The position numbers were made by a program, and so were the translations under genes. Shown here one piece after another: positions 33,337 through 44,540 of a stretch of 64,000 nt of DNA; within the stretch, counting starts at the first letter, position 1, and every line of letters begins with the position of its first letter. This DNA is from Heliocidaris tuberculata (Eukaryota > Echinodermata > Echinoidea > Camarodonta > Echinometridae), in contig CM046845.1 in the NCBI GenBank assembly GCA_025618425.1, positions 9,691,439 to 9,755,438 on the forward strand. The letters are read 5' to 3'. A model generated the notes under the pieces. That model saw only the letters and a list, made by a program, of their open reading frames with translations. It had not been told where the DNA came from and searched no databases.

Positions 33337-33870
33337 CCACCATCGGAGCCCAACAAGGGGACGTCATATATATATAAGGATAATCACTTATACTGACGCC
33401 AGAGATACAGCAGCGCTATACTCAGAGCAGACCAAAATCCACCCTGATTGACCTGTTTAAGCAGTTGCCTTCTAAGATGCTACATCAAAATAAATTAAAA
33501 ACAGTGTCAAAATATTCAAGTTCAAACTACTCAAGACCATATCACTCTAGACCAAACAAAGTAGAATCCAAAAATACACACCGAGAAACATCAGAAATAA
33601 ATCAGCTAAAATAGCATCTTAGGGCTCAACACCACCAGCCGATTGATTTCAACCAGGCCTATAAAAACCTCCCGACTAGGTGAATCCAGGGCCAAAATGA
33701 TGTGTTGCTTCAGGAGGACCGCAGTCACACCATCCACTCAATCATCAGGATCCCTTTCTCCACCAACACGAGTCGCAGTCCACGGCAAACAGACTGTCCC
33801 TTTTAGTCGCCTCTTACGACATGCAGGGAATACAGCGGGTCTATTCTCTATTCCCCGAACCCGCAGGGGG
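33337..33870 (-). promoter_or_regulatory. LINE 5' UTR with internal promoter
   Basis: The 534 bases from the LINE 5' end to ORF1 begin with a GC-rich hairpin-like CCCCCTGCGGGTTCGGGG and a block reading TCGTAAGAGGCGACTAAAAG. LINEs need an internal promoter here; no specific element was identified. Confidence 0.5.
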
Positions 33871-33884
33871 CGTAATTCGGTGAT

Positions 33885-34180
33885 AGAACATTGATTACAT
33901 GAATTCATAAATTTTACACATTGAATTTTTCCTCTGGTCCGTTAGAAATATAATACTGGACTCAATAATTTAGTTAGAGTTTCTTCTTATCGGCTGGGCT
34001 GCGCTTGCCTTTGGGCGGACATACATCGTCTGCTAGCGCAAGATTTCATTGGATGTGGATCTCACGTGATGGACTACACGCCTATGTACACGCCCACTTA
34101 CGTCATCAATAACAACATACGGTTGAACGTGTGTAATACGACAACTTTTTTTTTTTTTTTTTTTTTTGGGGGGGGGGGTC
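33885..34180. other. Intergenic DNA with a T/G homopolymer junction
   Basis: A T run of about 21 bases is followed directly by a G run (34,147-34,178). Confidence 0.5.
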
Positions 34181-35930
34181 AAAAGCATGCATATTTCCGT
34201 TTATTTATGCGTAGTCTATTGGACTTATCGAGCCTTAAATATACCTTTTCAGAGCTTTAATTTCATGTAAATCACATTTTTCATAATTTCAAACATAATT
34301 ATATTAGATGAATTAAAATCATTTCAAAATCCCTGTTTTCATGTGTTAACCTATGGCAGCTGGAAGGCCAAAAGCATGCATATTCCCGTTTATTCATGCG
34401 GGGTCTACTGGACTCATCGAGCCTTAAATATACCTTTTCAGAGTTTTAAATTTCATGTAAATCACATTTTTCATAATTTCAAATATATACTAGATGAAAT
34501 AAAATAATTTCAAAATCCCTGTTTTCATGTGTTAACCTATGGCAGCTGCCATGGAAGGCCAAAAGCATGCATATTCCCGTTTATTCATGCGGGGTCTACT
34601 GGACTCATCGAGCCTTAAAGGGAAATCCAACCTTAATAGCAAGTTGCTTTGAAAGAGAGAGGAAAAATCAGAGAAGCAGATTGGTGAAAGTTTGAACGAA
34701 ATCGGACAAGTAATAAGAAAGTTATAAATTTTTGAAAGTTGTAATCACTATACCTATGGGAATTTCAAATTGGCCGAATAGGTAATGCCCCTGTGATGTA
34801 GCTGTGGACAACTCCCCCATTCGCTCAAACACACAAAATTACTAAATTGTCTCTTTTTTCAAAATGTATTACTCAGAAGGATCTTTTTCTTCCATGATGA
34901 CCTATAACAATATGCTATCTCCAATATATTTTGAGTACTGCCCCGAGGGTAAAGGCACCTCGAAGAAAACCGCAAATTAATGATATTTTTGTACACGACA
35001 AATGGGAGAGTTGTCCACAAAAATGTCACAATCGACTCACCAAATTGCCAATTTGAGATTTGCATAGATGTAGTGATCTCACTTTTCAAACATCCATAAA
35101 TTTTTTATTCCTTGTCCGATTTCTTTCAAACTTTCACCATCCTGTTTTTCTTATTTTTCTTCTTTCACACAAATCATCTTATTACCAAGGTTGGATTGCC
35201 CTTTAACTATACCTTTTCAGAGCTTTAAATTTCATGTAAATCACATTTCTTATATTTTCAAATGAAAACAAAGGGATTTATAATCATCCTAATATTCCTT
35301 GTTTTCGCGTGTAAACCTATGGCAGCCAAGACTTTTTTTTGTCAAAAGCATGCATATTCCCGTTTATATATGCGGGGTCTATTGGAATCATCGAACCATA
35401 ATTATATCTTTTCAGATCTTTTAATTTTATGTAAATCACATTTTTTGTATTTTCAAATAAAAACTATGGGAATTATAATCATCCTAAAATTCCTTGTTTT
35501 CGCGTGTAAACATATGGCAGGCGAGACTTTTTTTTTGGTCAAAAGCATGCATATTCCCGTTTATTTATGCGGGGTCTGTTGGACTCATCGAGCCTTAATT
35601 ATACCTTTTCAGAGATTTAAATTTCATGTACATCACATTTTTCATAATTTCAAATATATATTATGGGAATTTAAATCATTTCAAAATCCCTGTTTTTGCA
35701 TGCTAACCTATGGCAGCTGGAAGGCCAAAAGCATGCATATTCCCGTTTATTTATGCGGTGTCTCTTCCACTTTTTGAGCCTTCATTAAGCTTTTTCAGAG
35801 TCTCAAATTACATGTAAGCCAAATTTACAATAAATTCAAGGTAATACTAGGGGAGCTATAATCATTCTTAAATTCCCTGTTTTCACGTGTTAACCCTATG
35901 GCAGATGACTCTGTCAAAAAGCAGGCATGA
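34181..35930. repeat. Tandem satellite of about 190 bp, seven copies, split by a MITE
   Basis: The marker AAAAGCATGC recurs at 34,181, 34,370, 34,561, 35,344, 35,541 and 35,727, with a decayed copy near 35,917. Spacings are 186-197 bp once the 584-bp MITE and its TTAA are subtracted. Each unit also holds CATCGAGCCTTAA, TACCTTTTCAGAG and AACCTATGGCAG. Confidence 0.9.
34619..35202. mobile_element. TTAA MITE, family A copy 3, inside a satellite unit
   Basis: 584 bp, AGGGAAATCCAACCTT to AAGGTTGGATTGCCCT, flanked by TTAA at 34,615-34,618 and 35,203-35,206. Neighbouring satellite units show the empty site GAGCCTTAAATATACC, which proves the TTAA duplication. Confidence 0.95.
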
Positions 35931-36535
35931 TCCCGGGGATTCATAATGGCATTTATTGACAATAAAGGTTCACGAAATGTTTTTTTAACTATCCATCCTT
36001 TCTCTCGTGCAAAAATCAGACTTAAAAAAGATAGAGTAAGATATGAAATATCAAGAAAAAAATGTGACATCTTTTCACGTGTTATACCTATGGCGAACGT
36101 ATTTCCTCCCGAGTCTTTTTAACACAGCAATTTACGCCTGCCAAATGTACTACGGAAGTAGGTGAGAGTAATCTGTCTTGATACTATTAAAAGTCTTTGG
36201 TTCAGACTATTCATTGCCTGAAATTACTTTGTGAGAATGGGAGGCGGTGTGAAAGCAACGATGGTGGTTGCTTTTATTAGAGGTACATAGAGTTTACTAA
36301 AATAGTACAGGGATTGTATATATCAGAGCGTGGATGAAAGATTTATGCCTGATATGGTACACCAATAACTAGGTAGTTTACATTCTGCATTAGTTTGTTC
36401 AGTCTTCTTACTTTGCATGGTGAGCGACCTCAATCCAACTGTTATTACGTCACTTTCATAGAAGGTCGACGTTGCCCATTGCAAAAGTTTATTTCTCTAC
36501 TTGGTTTACTTGTTGAAGTCATTCATTTTTTTTAA
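35931..36535. other. Intergenic DNA with no gene seen
   Basis: No domain or repeat recognised. Confidence 0.4.
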
Positions 36536-37980
36536 CATTGGAGGTTAATAAAACCAATAAAACCAATAAAACAACAAAAAAAAAAGAGAAAGGGAGGAAA
36601 CTTATTTTAAAGAATTATTCGCCCCCAATCCGCAGGGTAAAGTGCATTAGAAATTTAGTTTTTCTTAGGTTAACAATGCAAAAAAAAAAAAAAAAAAAAA
36701 AAATTCTAAAGCTCAGTCGCTTTGCTCCCTCGTATGTATTGCTTCAGGATTTCCTATTTTCGCAATTCAATATTTGCTCTATAAAAAGGCAGCATTTTAA
36801 AAAAGGTTCAAAGTTGAAGGGAAAATGTCATTCTCATTGCTTTTCCCTCTTATTTATCAGTTATCAGTCTCTTTTTTATATTGCGCCCCCACTATAGATT
36901 AAGTGTATACGATAGTATTTTCAAAGGTTGACCATTTAAAAGAAATTTTAACGTCATGTTGAATAGCTAAATTCATCAACTATATATTTCTCATGAATTT
37001 TCATTAATCGCGCCCCATTGAGGAAGAATTGAATAGAAGAAGACCCTTTATCAATTTCCAAAACTCGAAACTGTACCGGTCGATGCAGGGCTCGCTTGCG
37101 ATTTTTTTTTCTATAAGTAAAATGCTTAAGAAATTGTTTTTCAGGTAGGCTTAAATATGAAAACAAAAATTACCGCTCCCTGTCGCTTCGCTCTCTCGCA
37201 GTTTCGTGTAAGTTGGGAAAGGAGTGGGGGCAATTTCATTTTTGGCCCAGAGCAATAATACAGAAAGTGCCTTTACAGTTTGGAACCCTCGGCGACACTT
37301 GAAGGGGGCTAAAAAACGAATAAGAGGGAAAGAAAAAGATGAGAAAAAATGAAAAGAGAAAATTGCAATTATTCTGGATTGTAAGCTCCAAATCCGCATG
37401 GTAAATGGATAAAACATACTTTTTGGGAGAGTCTGAAATGCAAAAATTTTCTGAAGCTCGGTCGCTTTGCTTATCACTGCATTATATTGCTCCATGATCT
37501 TCGCTCCCCAGCATAGGATAGTGTTTTTGGAGGGCTCAAAATTGATTAATATTTTCGTTGATTTGCTCGCCATCATGTGGGTTTCATCACCCTCTTGTCA
37601 AATATTGCGCCCCATGCATATTGGATCAAGACAGTGTAAAACTTCACTTTTTCAAAGGTTCAACATTTCAAAGAAATTTCAACTTTTAGTTTTCTTCCTA
37701 AATTCCTGGACTATTTCTTGCTAATGAGAAGGAACTGAATATAAAACCGTTTATCAATGTTCAAAATTCTGATCTCTACCCCTCGATGGCAGTACTCAGT
37801 TGCAAACAAATTTTCCCGGGTAAATTGCATACAAGAAATTGCGTTTTGGGGGTTAAAAATGCAAAACATAAAATCTTCTGCTTGGTCGCTTATACAATGA
37901 CGTGGATAAGTGTATGTGTGTGTGGGGGGGGGGGGGGGGGCAATTTCATTGTTTTCCCCGGGGCCATAATTCCTAAATAA
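36536..37980. repeat. Diverged direct repeats with a GTCGCTTTGCT marker
   Basis: Related phrases (AAGCTC(A/G)GTCGCTTTGCT, GGGGGCAATTTCATT, ATTGCGCCCC, TTTCAAAGGTT) recur at about 36,705, 37,180, 37,455 and 37,880, which suggests an old tandem array with units of 350-450 bp. No coding potential. Confidence 0.45.
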
Positions 37981-39262
37981 ACAACTGAATAACCAAAATA
38001 AAATCTGCTTATTACAACTTTTAGTTGCATCCCCAGTAAAAAAAAAAAAAAAAAAAAAAGAGAAGAAGAAGAAGAAGAAGAAGAAGAAGAAGAAGAAAAA
38101 GTTCACAGGGACCTGCTCGTGCGTGTAGTATGTGATATTGGGCCTGCAATATTCGGTTCAGTGACACCAATTGTTGTTACCACTGTTACCATGACATGTA
38201 GGTTCAAGGATTTGTAAAATCTAGGAAAAAACAGCTCCGAAAAGTACATAACCAGCAAGGAAAAAAAACAACAAAACAAAACAAAAAACAACCACTACGC
38301 TGTTCGTTTCTATATAATCTACCATTAAAAAGAGCATGGACACATTTTGGGGTGTTTTGCCTTAGGCTATATGCAGGTTTACATGTAGGGCCTATGTCGT
38401 ATGGGGAGAATGGGAGGAAAACCGGGCTAAGGTTCGAAACCAACTTTTGTTCCATACATCTCTCAGCAGGCCCTAAATTTGGAACTTACAGTGGCGTATG
38501 TAGAATTTGGCGCCCTTGGCAAACCTGAACTTACACTGCCCGGCACCCGGCAAACTTAGCAGCTCAAAATATAATAGTTCCCGCTATATGTATATTATTC
38601 AGAAAGTATGGCACTATGCGTGAAAATGATATGTAATGTACCGGTAGCTAATTGCTTCAAGGGAAGAAGGAAAGCTAGGGGGCAAAGTGGCCGAGCATTT
38701 TTATTCATTTATTATTTATATATATACATAATAATATTTTCCATGTTCGACCATCATAAGTGCAATTTCTAATGCATTCTACCTGTACGAAAACAGGAAC
38801 CGTAACCGAGCGCTCGGAATTTCTTTCAACTTGATTTCGAACAATGAAAAACTGAATTCCCATATAATTATTTGGGGCGAAAATTTAATTGAAATGCTGA
38901 ATAAAATTGCCCATGAATTTAGTCAGGAAACTAACATTAAATTAACTAACTTGATTTCTTTCAAATGTGGAACCTTTGAAAATTGTATGTATGTCTTGCA
39001 CGTTATCTTGTAATTGGGGGATGCACAGATTTTAACAAGATTCTGATTTAATTAACTTTTATATGGAAGGGAGCAAAGCAACAGAAGTTAACCCTTCAAA
39101 CACGCTATTCATACCGCTATATAACTTATATTGGGATCCTGAAGAAACTTTTCGATTGACTCACTTTTACATGTTTTATGAGATGGGGACTATATATGAT
39201 AGACACATTTAAGAATGAAATACGCAAACCTGAGCGAGGAGACTGGATTGAGAGAAAGGCAA
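37981..39262. other. Intergenic DNA with an A/GAA tract
   Basis: An A run followed by (GAA)n lies at 38,038-38,100. Otherwise nothing recognised. Confidence 0.5.
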
Positions 39263-39266
39263 TTAA

Positions 39267-39808
39267 AGGGGAAGTCCACCCTGATTACAATTTGATTTTA
39301 AAAGAAGCATTTGCCCTGTACCCCCAAAATGATTAATTTCCATTTTCTCTAAAGAAAATATTCAATCATCATGTTCTTACACAAAACCTGTACGAAACAA
39401 ATCTATTCCTTCATCAAAAACTTAGAAAACGAAAATTCATGAGATTTTCTGTATGAGCAAATGGGAGAGGAGCTCGCAAGATACGTCATGCCAGGGGCGG
39501 ATCCAGAATTTTGTAAAAGATGGGGCACAGAGCCGGAAAAGTACACAGTAAGTATTAAAGAGGCCTTTTTTAAAATTGTGTACTTAAGGTATGCCAGTTG
39601 GGTTTCAAGGGGGGGGGGGGGGAGATTTGCCCCCCCCCCCCATCCGCCCCTGCACGCGGAGTTGCCAATTTGTGTTTGATTGATTACAACTTCAAAAAAT
39701 CACAACTTTCTTATTTCTTGTTGGATTTTGCTCAAACTTTCACGGATCTGTTTCTCCTGTTTTTCTTCTTTTATTTAAATCAACCAAATACCAGGGTGGA
39801 CTTTCCCT
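39267..39808. mobile_element. TTAA-flanked MITE, family B, interrupted
   Basis: Termini AGGGGAAGTCCACCCT and AGGGTGGACTTTCCCT, with TTAA at 39,263-39,266 and 39,809-39,812. A GGCGGATCC MITE (about 39,492-39,655) is inserted; the copy at 8548-8750 shows the uninterrupted sequence. Confidence 0.8.
39492..39655. mobile_element. Nested MITE with CAGGGGCGGAT ends
   Basis: CAGGGGCGGATCCAG on the left and CATCCGCCCCTG on the right are inverted. CAGGGG ends are hAT-like, but no 8-bp duplication is clear. Same family as 19,794-19,958 in inverse orientation, including GTACACA and GAGCCGGAAAAG. Confidence 0.6.
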
Positions 39809-40280
39809 TTAACTGAACATTATTCTGCAGCCTTTCAAGTGTGTTTGATGCGCTTTATCACAGGGATTTGAAGCGCAAATATCAAACAAAACCACTTATA
39901 GGCCCTTGCCTGTGTAGGACTGTGTCCAGCATTCACTGTTGCAGCAGTCAAAAACAGACAACAAAATTGCTCTAAGCAAGATTTAATTTTCTTAAATTTG
40001 CTAGATTACCTGATTCAGGGACTTTTCTATTCTTACTGTGCCACAAATTTGGGGATTCAGAATTGAAAGTGAAATTCAAAATAATTATTTTCCTCTCATG
40101 CATGTATGAATGATCTAGACTGGAAAAGGGCCCGCTGATACACACAAAAGCTATTGAAGCCTATTCACCCGTAAAAGCTAGTCTGGAGTACAACGTAATC
40201 TTCAGATAAGCTTGTACATGTATAAGTGAACAAAACCACACAAAACACACGAAAGAATGCAAACCGATCAAGTCTCTTGA

Positions 40281-40779
40281 AGGGGAAGTTCACCCCGAAG
40301 ATTACTTGAGTTTAAAAAATGCAGAAAAAATAAAGAAAAATATTGGCGAAAGTTTGGACAAAATCCGTTAAAGAATAACGGAGTTATGGACTTTTGAAGT
40401 TTTGATTTTGTGACGTCACATGCGAGCAGCTCCTCCATTATGTAATGTGATAAATATTCCATAAAATACAGTTTTCTCAGAAAATTTAGAATATTTTCGT
40501 CTGTGCATTTGATCTATTGTCAGAAATGTTATTCAATACTAGATTCTGAAAAGAAACATTATTAATTTATCGTGGAACGTAAAAAAAAATGCGAATATAT
40601 GGAATATTTATTACATGACCAATGGGCAGCTGCTCGCATGTGACGTCACAAATCCAAAACTTTAAATACTCATAACTCTTTTATTATTTGACCGATTTTC
40701 ATCAAACCTTCGCCAATATTTTTCTTTATTTTTTCTGCATTTTTTAAACTCAAGTAATCTTCAGGGTGAACTTTCCCTT
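40281..40779. mobile_element. Palindromic TTAA-type MITE, family C
   Basis: Starts AGGGGAAGTTCACCC and ends GGGTGAACTTTCCCT. The arms are extended inverted repeats including TGTGACGTCACATGCGAGCA and its complement. TTAA follows on the right (40,780-40,783); the left flank reads TTGA. Confidence 0.75.
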
Positions 40780-40783
40780 TAAT

Positions 40784-41296
40784 TATAACCATGGCCATAG
40801 GCACGGGCACATTCCCCGGGCACATTCATTTTCGCGAGTGGGGCTGATGAGTTTTTAACCGAACATCAAATTTTCTGTTCTTAAATTTTGCGAGCAAGGG
40901 AATTTCGGGCACATCACTATTCCCTATATGCTATTCTGGCATCATGCTGCCCAAATATGGGGTGGTGGTTTCCCGAATGTAGGAACTTTAAAAGGGCTCG
41001 ATCCAGTCCCTAACCACCACCTCGTATACGACTATGACTTTAATTCATAATCCAGACTTGATGCACGGGGGGGGGGGGGGGGGGGGGGTGGCGAAATCCC
41101 CTCCAGATGGGAGATCAAACGCGAGGGTCCAGGAGCGGGATGAGAGACAGTGGATTTTCCGAATCGGGAGGGGGCTCCGGAACATTTGCATATAGGTGCT
41201 CCATTCTTTTTTCAACAAGCGCAGAAAAAAAATCAATGATGAAAATGGATATTTTGCCCTAAATACAGTAATGAACATGTTGCGTTACAATCTATG
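40784..41296. other. Intergenic DNA with a 20-base G run
   Basis: The G run lies at about 41,069-41,088. No gene seen. Confidence 0.45.
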
Positions 41297-41300
41297 TTAA

Positions 41301-42423
41301 CCCTTTCGAGACAATTGACCACACGGTTGTGGTTTGGCTCAGTAACTTTTGATTTACAGTTCTAAAAAATATACCAGATGCATGAGTAGAAAGAGCAAAA
41401 AAAAGTTTGCAATCTGTATGTCCATTTTTGTTGCATGACCATGCTGCGTTTGATGCCAGAAATTTAAAAAAAAACGAGAATAAGCTTTAAAATTTTGCCT
41501 CTTTTTGAATATTGTAGCAATGCTTGGTCTAACTGCCCACAAAATATCAGAGATAATATGATTATCAAGCAACATAAGAAAATGGCGAGAGTAATCGTAG
41601 GAACTACTGTAAGAACCCCAACCCAAGATAATTTTATTGCACTCAAGTGGGTCAATATTCAGAACAGGTGGAATTTTTTTAAAAGTAAGATGATTTTTTT
41701 CCGTTTTAGAAAGTCAAACTCCAATTTATATTTTCAAAATGTTTTTAAAAACTCAATCTGTACATAGTTATGGGACCCGTAGTGCTGAAAACACAGGCTT
41801 AATTTTACCCAAAATTAAAACAGAAATGGGGAAACGGAGTTTTTCACACGAAGGAGCAGTGATTTGGAACAGTTTGCCACATTATGTTAGGAATGCTTCA
41901 ACACCTAACATCAGCGCACCCCTGTCCGGTTTGCTCCTCTACTGGGGCGTTGGACAGTATTCACGAAGAAGAAGAAGAAGAAGTTCTTTGTTTTCTATTT
42001 TGTTTTGGCGCCATGCTCGTTCAAATTCTTCAGTTGGTCCTTTGTAAAACTACCAAAAGTGTATGTAATTACTTTGTTTGTTCGAGTATTGTTTATATCT
42101 GTGTGATTGTATTATATGTATTTTTGTTGTAGGGCCTCCACGGAAAACAGTGTTTAACCACTGATGGAGCTACCCTACTTAATAAAGACCAATAAATAAA
42201 TTAATTAATTAGTTAATTAAATTGGCAACACATTGAAAGGTTCAAAATCATTGCTTTTTATCAAAATTGGCAATTTTGTCAACTTTTCGACAAAGTTTGT
42301 AACCATGTATAGTGATTTCAAAGACATTACATCTTATTAGAACCTTGTAGCACTAAAAGAATAAATATTATCGGTGCCAATATTTGAAGAAAAAAATGTG
42401 ATCAATTTCCTGTCCGGAATGGA
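41301..42423. mobile_element. TTAA-type MITE, family D copy 3, split by a LINE fragment
   Basis: Left part begins CCCTTTCGAGACAATTGACC; right part resumes ATTGGCAACACATTGAAAGG and ends near TTAA at 42,424-42,427. The two parts join where copies 1 and 2 are continuous. Confidence 0.75.
41494..42219 (+). pseudogene. 5'-truncated LINE: C-terminal end of a reverse transcriptase
   Basis: Two plus-strand frames together give the C-terminal end of a CR1/L2-like ORF2. The first contains PLFEYCSNAWSNCP and HKKMARVIVGTTVRTP; the second contains YGTRSAENTGLILPK and KRSFSHEGAVIWNSLP, phrases that typically close these proteins. A frameshift near 41,750 separates them. It ends in (AATA/ATTA)-type repeats (AATAAATAAATTAATTAATT), a typical L2/CR1 tail. 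It is a dead fragment inserted in the family D MITE. Confidence 0.75.
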
Positions 42424-42427
42424 TTAA

Positions 42428-43228
42428 CTAGTCATGTTTAACGCCACAATTCGCATCAACTCGATCTTATCAAGTTCACCAGCATATGGACACATCCATT
42501 TCAATTTGACTATCACAGTACAAATTACTATAGAAACATCGAAAGAAATATTGATTCGATTTCGAATCTAACATGCATGCAAGTCAACTTACAGATTTTG
42601 AGCATGTGAGTAATATAGACGAACATTTTGATGACGCAGCTCATTATTCAAATACTAGTCTAGTCGGAAAGAGGGGTTCCCGTGCACAATCGAGATAAAA
42701 AATTTTTAACCAACTTTTTTTATAATGCCTGGAGTGTCTAGTTAATAAATTTTGATGTTCCCATTGCCAAATCGTGTCCCATGTGGTTCAAAATCGGCCT
42801 TTTTGGAAGCCATCATGATGTCTAATTCAAAAGATATGCTAATTTGGAGATTCATCAAAAACGCTTCTATTTTTCTTCCCAAATCAATATATACATGTAG
42901 GCTTATCAAGTGGTCACTTTCATCGTCTTCATATTATGACTCAGTACTTGATAAAAATTTGTAAAGTTTTTTTAAATTGAACAATACGAGCCTTATTTGT
43001 AAATGTATTAAAACTGATGCTAATTGTACACCTGTTTACTAATTCATGCATGTTTCTGTGCGTGTGTAGGTTTCTGCGCGAAATAGTTAACCATAGGAGG
43101 TTGTTAACTGCACCCGCCTGCTATGTATAATGACAATCTCTACGGATGGAATTCACTTTGCATAATTAGTTGTTGCCCCGATTTCCGTCCTCTAGATACT
43201 CAGTTCCGCTCAGGAGCCGCTCAGCCCC
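42428..43228. other. Intergenic DNA left of the fold-back element
   Basis: No gene or repeat recognised. Confidence 0.4.
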
Positions 43229-43234
43229 GCTCTG

Positions 43235-43904
43235 TATGGAAGCAGGAACCCGTCAAAAACATCACTGCCCGTCATGTCGTAATTCGAATTACTACACGAC
43301 GTTAAATAATTACGTCATGTAGTAATTCCATTTATGACATGACGCAAATAATTACGTCGTGTAGTAATTCGAATTATTACATGGCGTAATTCCGAATTAC
43401 TGCACGACTATTTAGTGTAGCAACGTTAAATGAATTGGTGTAGCGACGTTAAATAATTAAGGTTGTGTAGCAATTCGAATGACTACACGACGTAAATAAT
43501 TACGTCATGTAGTAATTCCATTTATGACATGACGCAAATAATTACGTCGTGTAGTAATTCGAATTATTACATGGCGTAATTCCGAATTACTGCACGACTA
43601 TTTAGTGTAGCGACGTTAAATGAATTGGTGTAGCGACGTTAAATAATTAAGGTAGTGTAGCAATTCGAATTACTACACGACGTAAATAATTACGTCCGAT
43701 GCAGTAATTCCATTTATGACATAGGCGTTGTGTAGTAATTCGAATTACTACATGGCGTAATTCCATTTATGACATAGGCGTTGTGTAGTAATTCGAATTA
43801 CTACATGGCGTAATTCCGAATTACTGCACGACTATTTAGTGTAGCGACGTTAAATGAATTGGTGTAGCGACGTTAAATCAACCAATGGGATCGTTCGTTA
43901 TAAA
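43235..43904. repeat. Left arm of the fold-back element
   Basis: The outer 30 bases are unique and the rest is a tandem array of palindromes with a higher-order period near 200 bp (the block TTTAGTGTAGC(A/G)ACGTTAAATGA recurs at about 43,410, 43,600 and 43,834). The inner edge is ACCAATGGGATCGTTCGTTA. Confidence 0.85.
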
Positions 43905-44540
43905 GCACATGCACAGCATACTAGCATACAGCGAGCGAATCATAGATTAGCGCGCGCCAACCTGAATTGATTCAGAGACCTGGTCAGGATCCTGGGTTAT
44001 CATGGCGCTTCTCAGTGGCTGTTAAAGGAAACCAAAACCCAAGGAGAGAATCAATGTTATTGGAAAGTGAAAATTCAGAGAAGCACTTTACAAAAAGTTT
44101 CATTAAAATTGGTTAAAAAATGAGAGAGTTATGGAAGTTTGAAAAGTCTCGTTTTACTTTCTATGGGGATCCTCAAATTGGCAAAATTGCTTCAAAATGA
44201 CTGATTTTGTGAACAACTCTCCATTTGTTTTGTACACAGATTTTCAGATTTTCCCCATTATCTTTCAAGGTGCAGTTAATCTCCTTCTGAGCTCAACATA
44301 TAATTTTCACAATCTGATAAGATTTAGAGATTTAGACATGATCTTGAAATCATTAATTGATTGATCATTAATTGATTTATGATAAATTGTAAAAGAAGAG
44401 TAAAGGTCATATGACCTGTTTGCTAAAATACACTTAATATACAGAAATTTAAAATAACATAGTAACCAAGAATATATAGCATTTGTTTCTGTTCTGCATA
44501 ATTTCTCATACTTCAGTAACCATAGAAACTTATACTCCAA
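43905..44540. other. Loop of the fold-back element, first part
   Basis: Contains a partial MITE-like stretch from about 44,024 (TTAAAGGAAACCAAAACCCA) related in style to the TTAA MITEs; no gene seen. Confidence 0.4.

Larger units (their letters stand above)
20526..33870 (-). mobile_element. Full-length I-group non-LTR retrotransposon, interrupted by a 7.4-kb element
   Basis: The element reads on the minus strand: 5' end at 33,870 (CCCCCTGCGGGTTCGGGG), ORF1, endonuclease, reverse transcriptase, RNase H, then a short (ATCA)n tail at 20,526. It is bounded by a 14-bp target duplication, CGTAATCCGGTGAT at 20,512-20,525 and CGTAATTCGGTGAT at 33,871-33,884, with one mismatch. Without the insertion at 21,681-29,108 it is about 5.9 kb, a normal length for I, Nimb or Ingi-type LINEs. 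An RNase H domain after the RT is typical of this group. Damage is light: a frame change near the end of ORF1, one nonsense codon between endonuclease and RT, and the insertion. It is dead but fairly young. Confidence 0.9.

Noticed and set aside
33643..33894. 83-codon frame in the LINE 5' UTR
   Set aside because: Antisense of the conserved LINE 5' end, not a gene.
35262..35777. 171-codon plus-strand frame
   Set aside because: It is a translation of three satellite units, visible as a repeating peptide; no coding selection expected.
34181..35930. Possible CRISPR-like array
   Set aside because: Units are contiguous tandem repeats without unique spacers, in a eukaryotic context.
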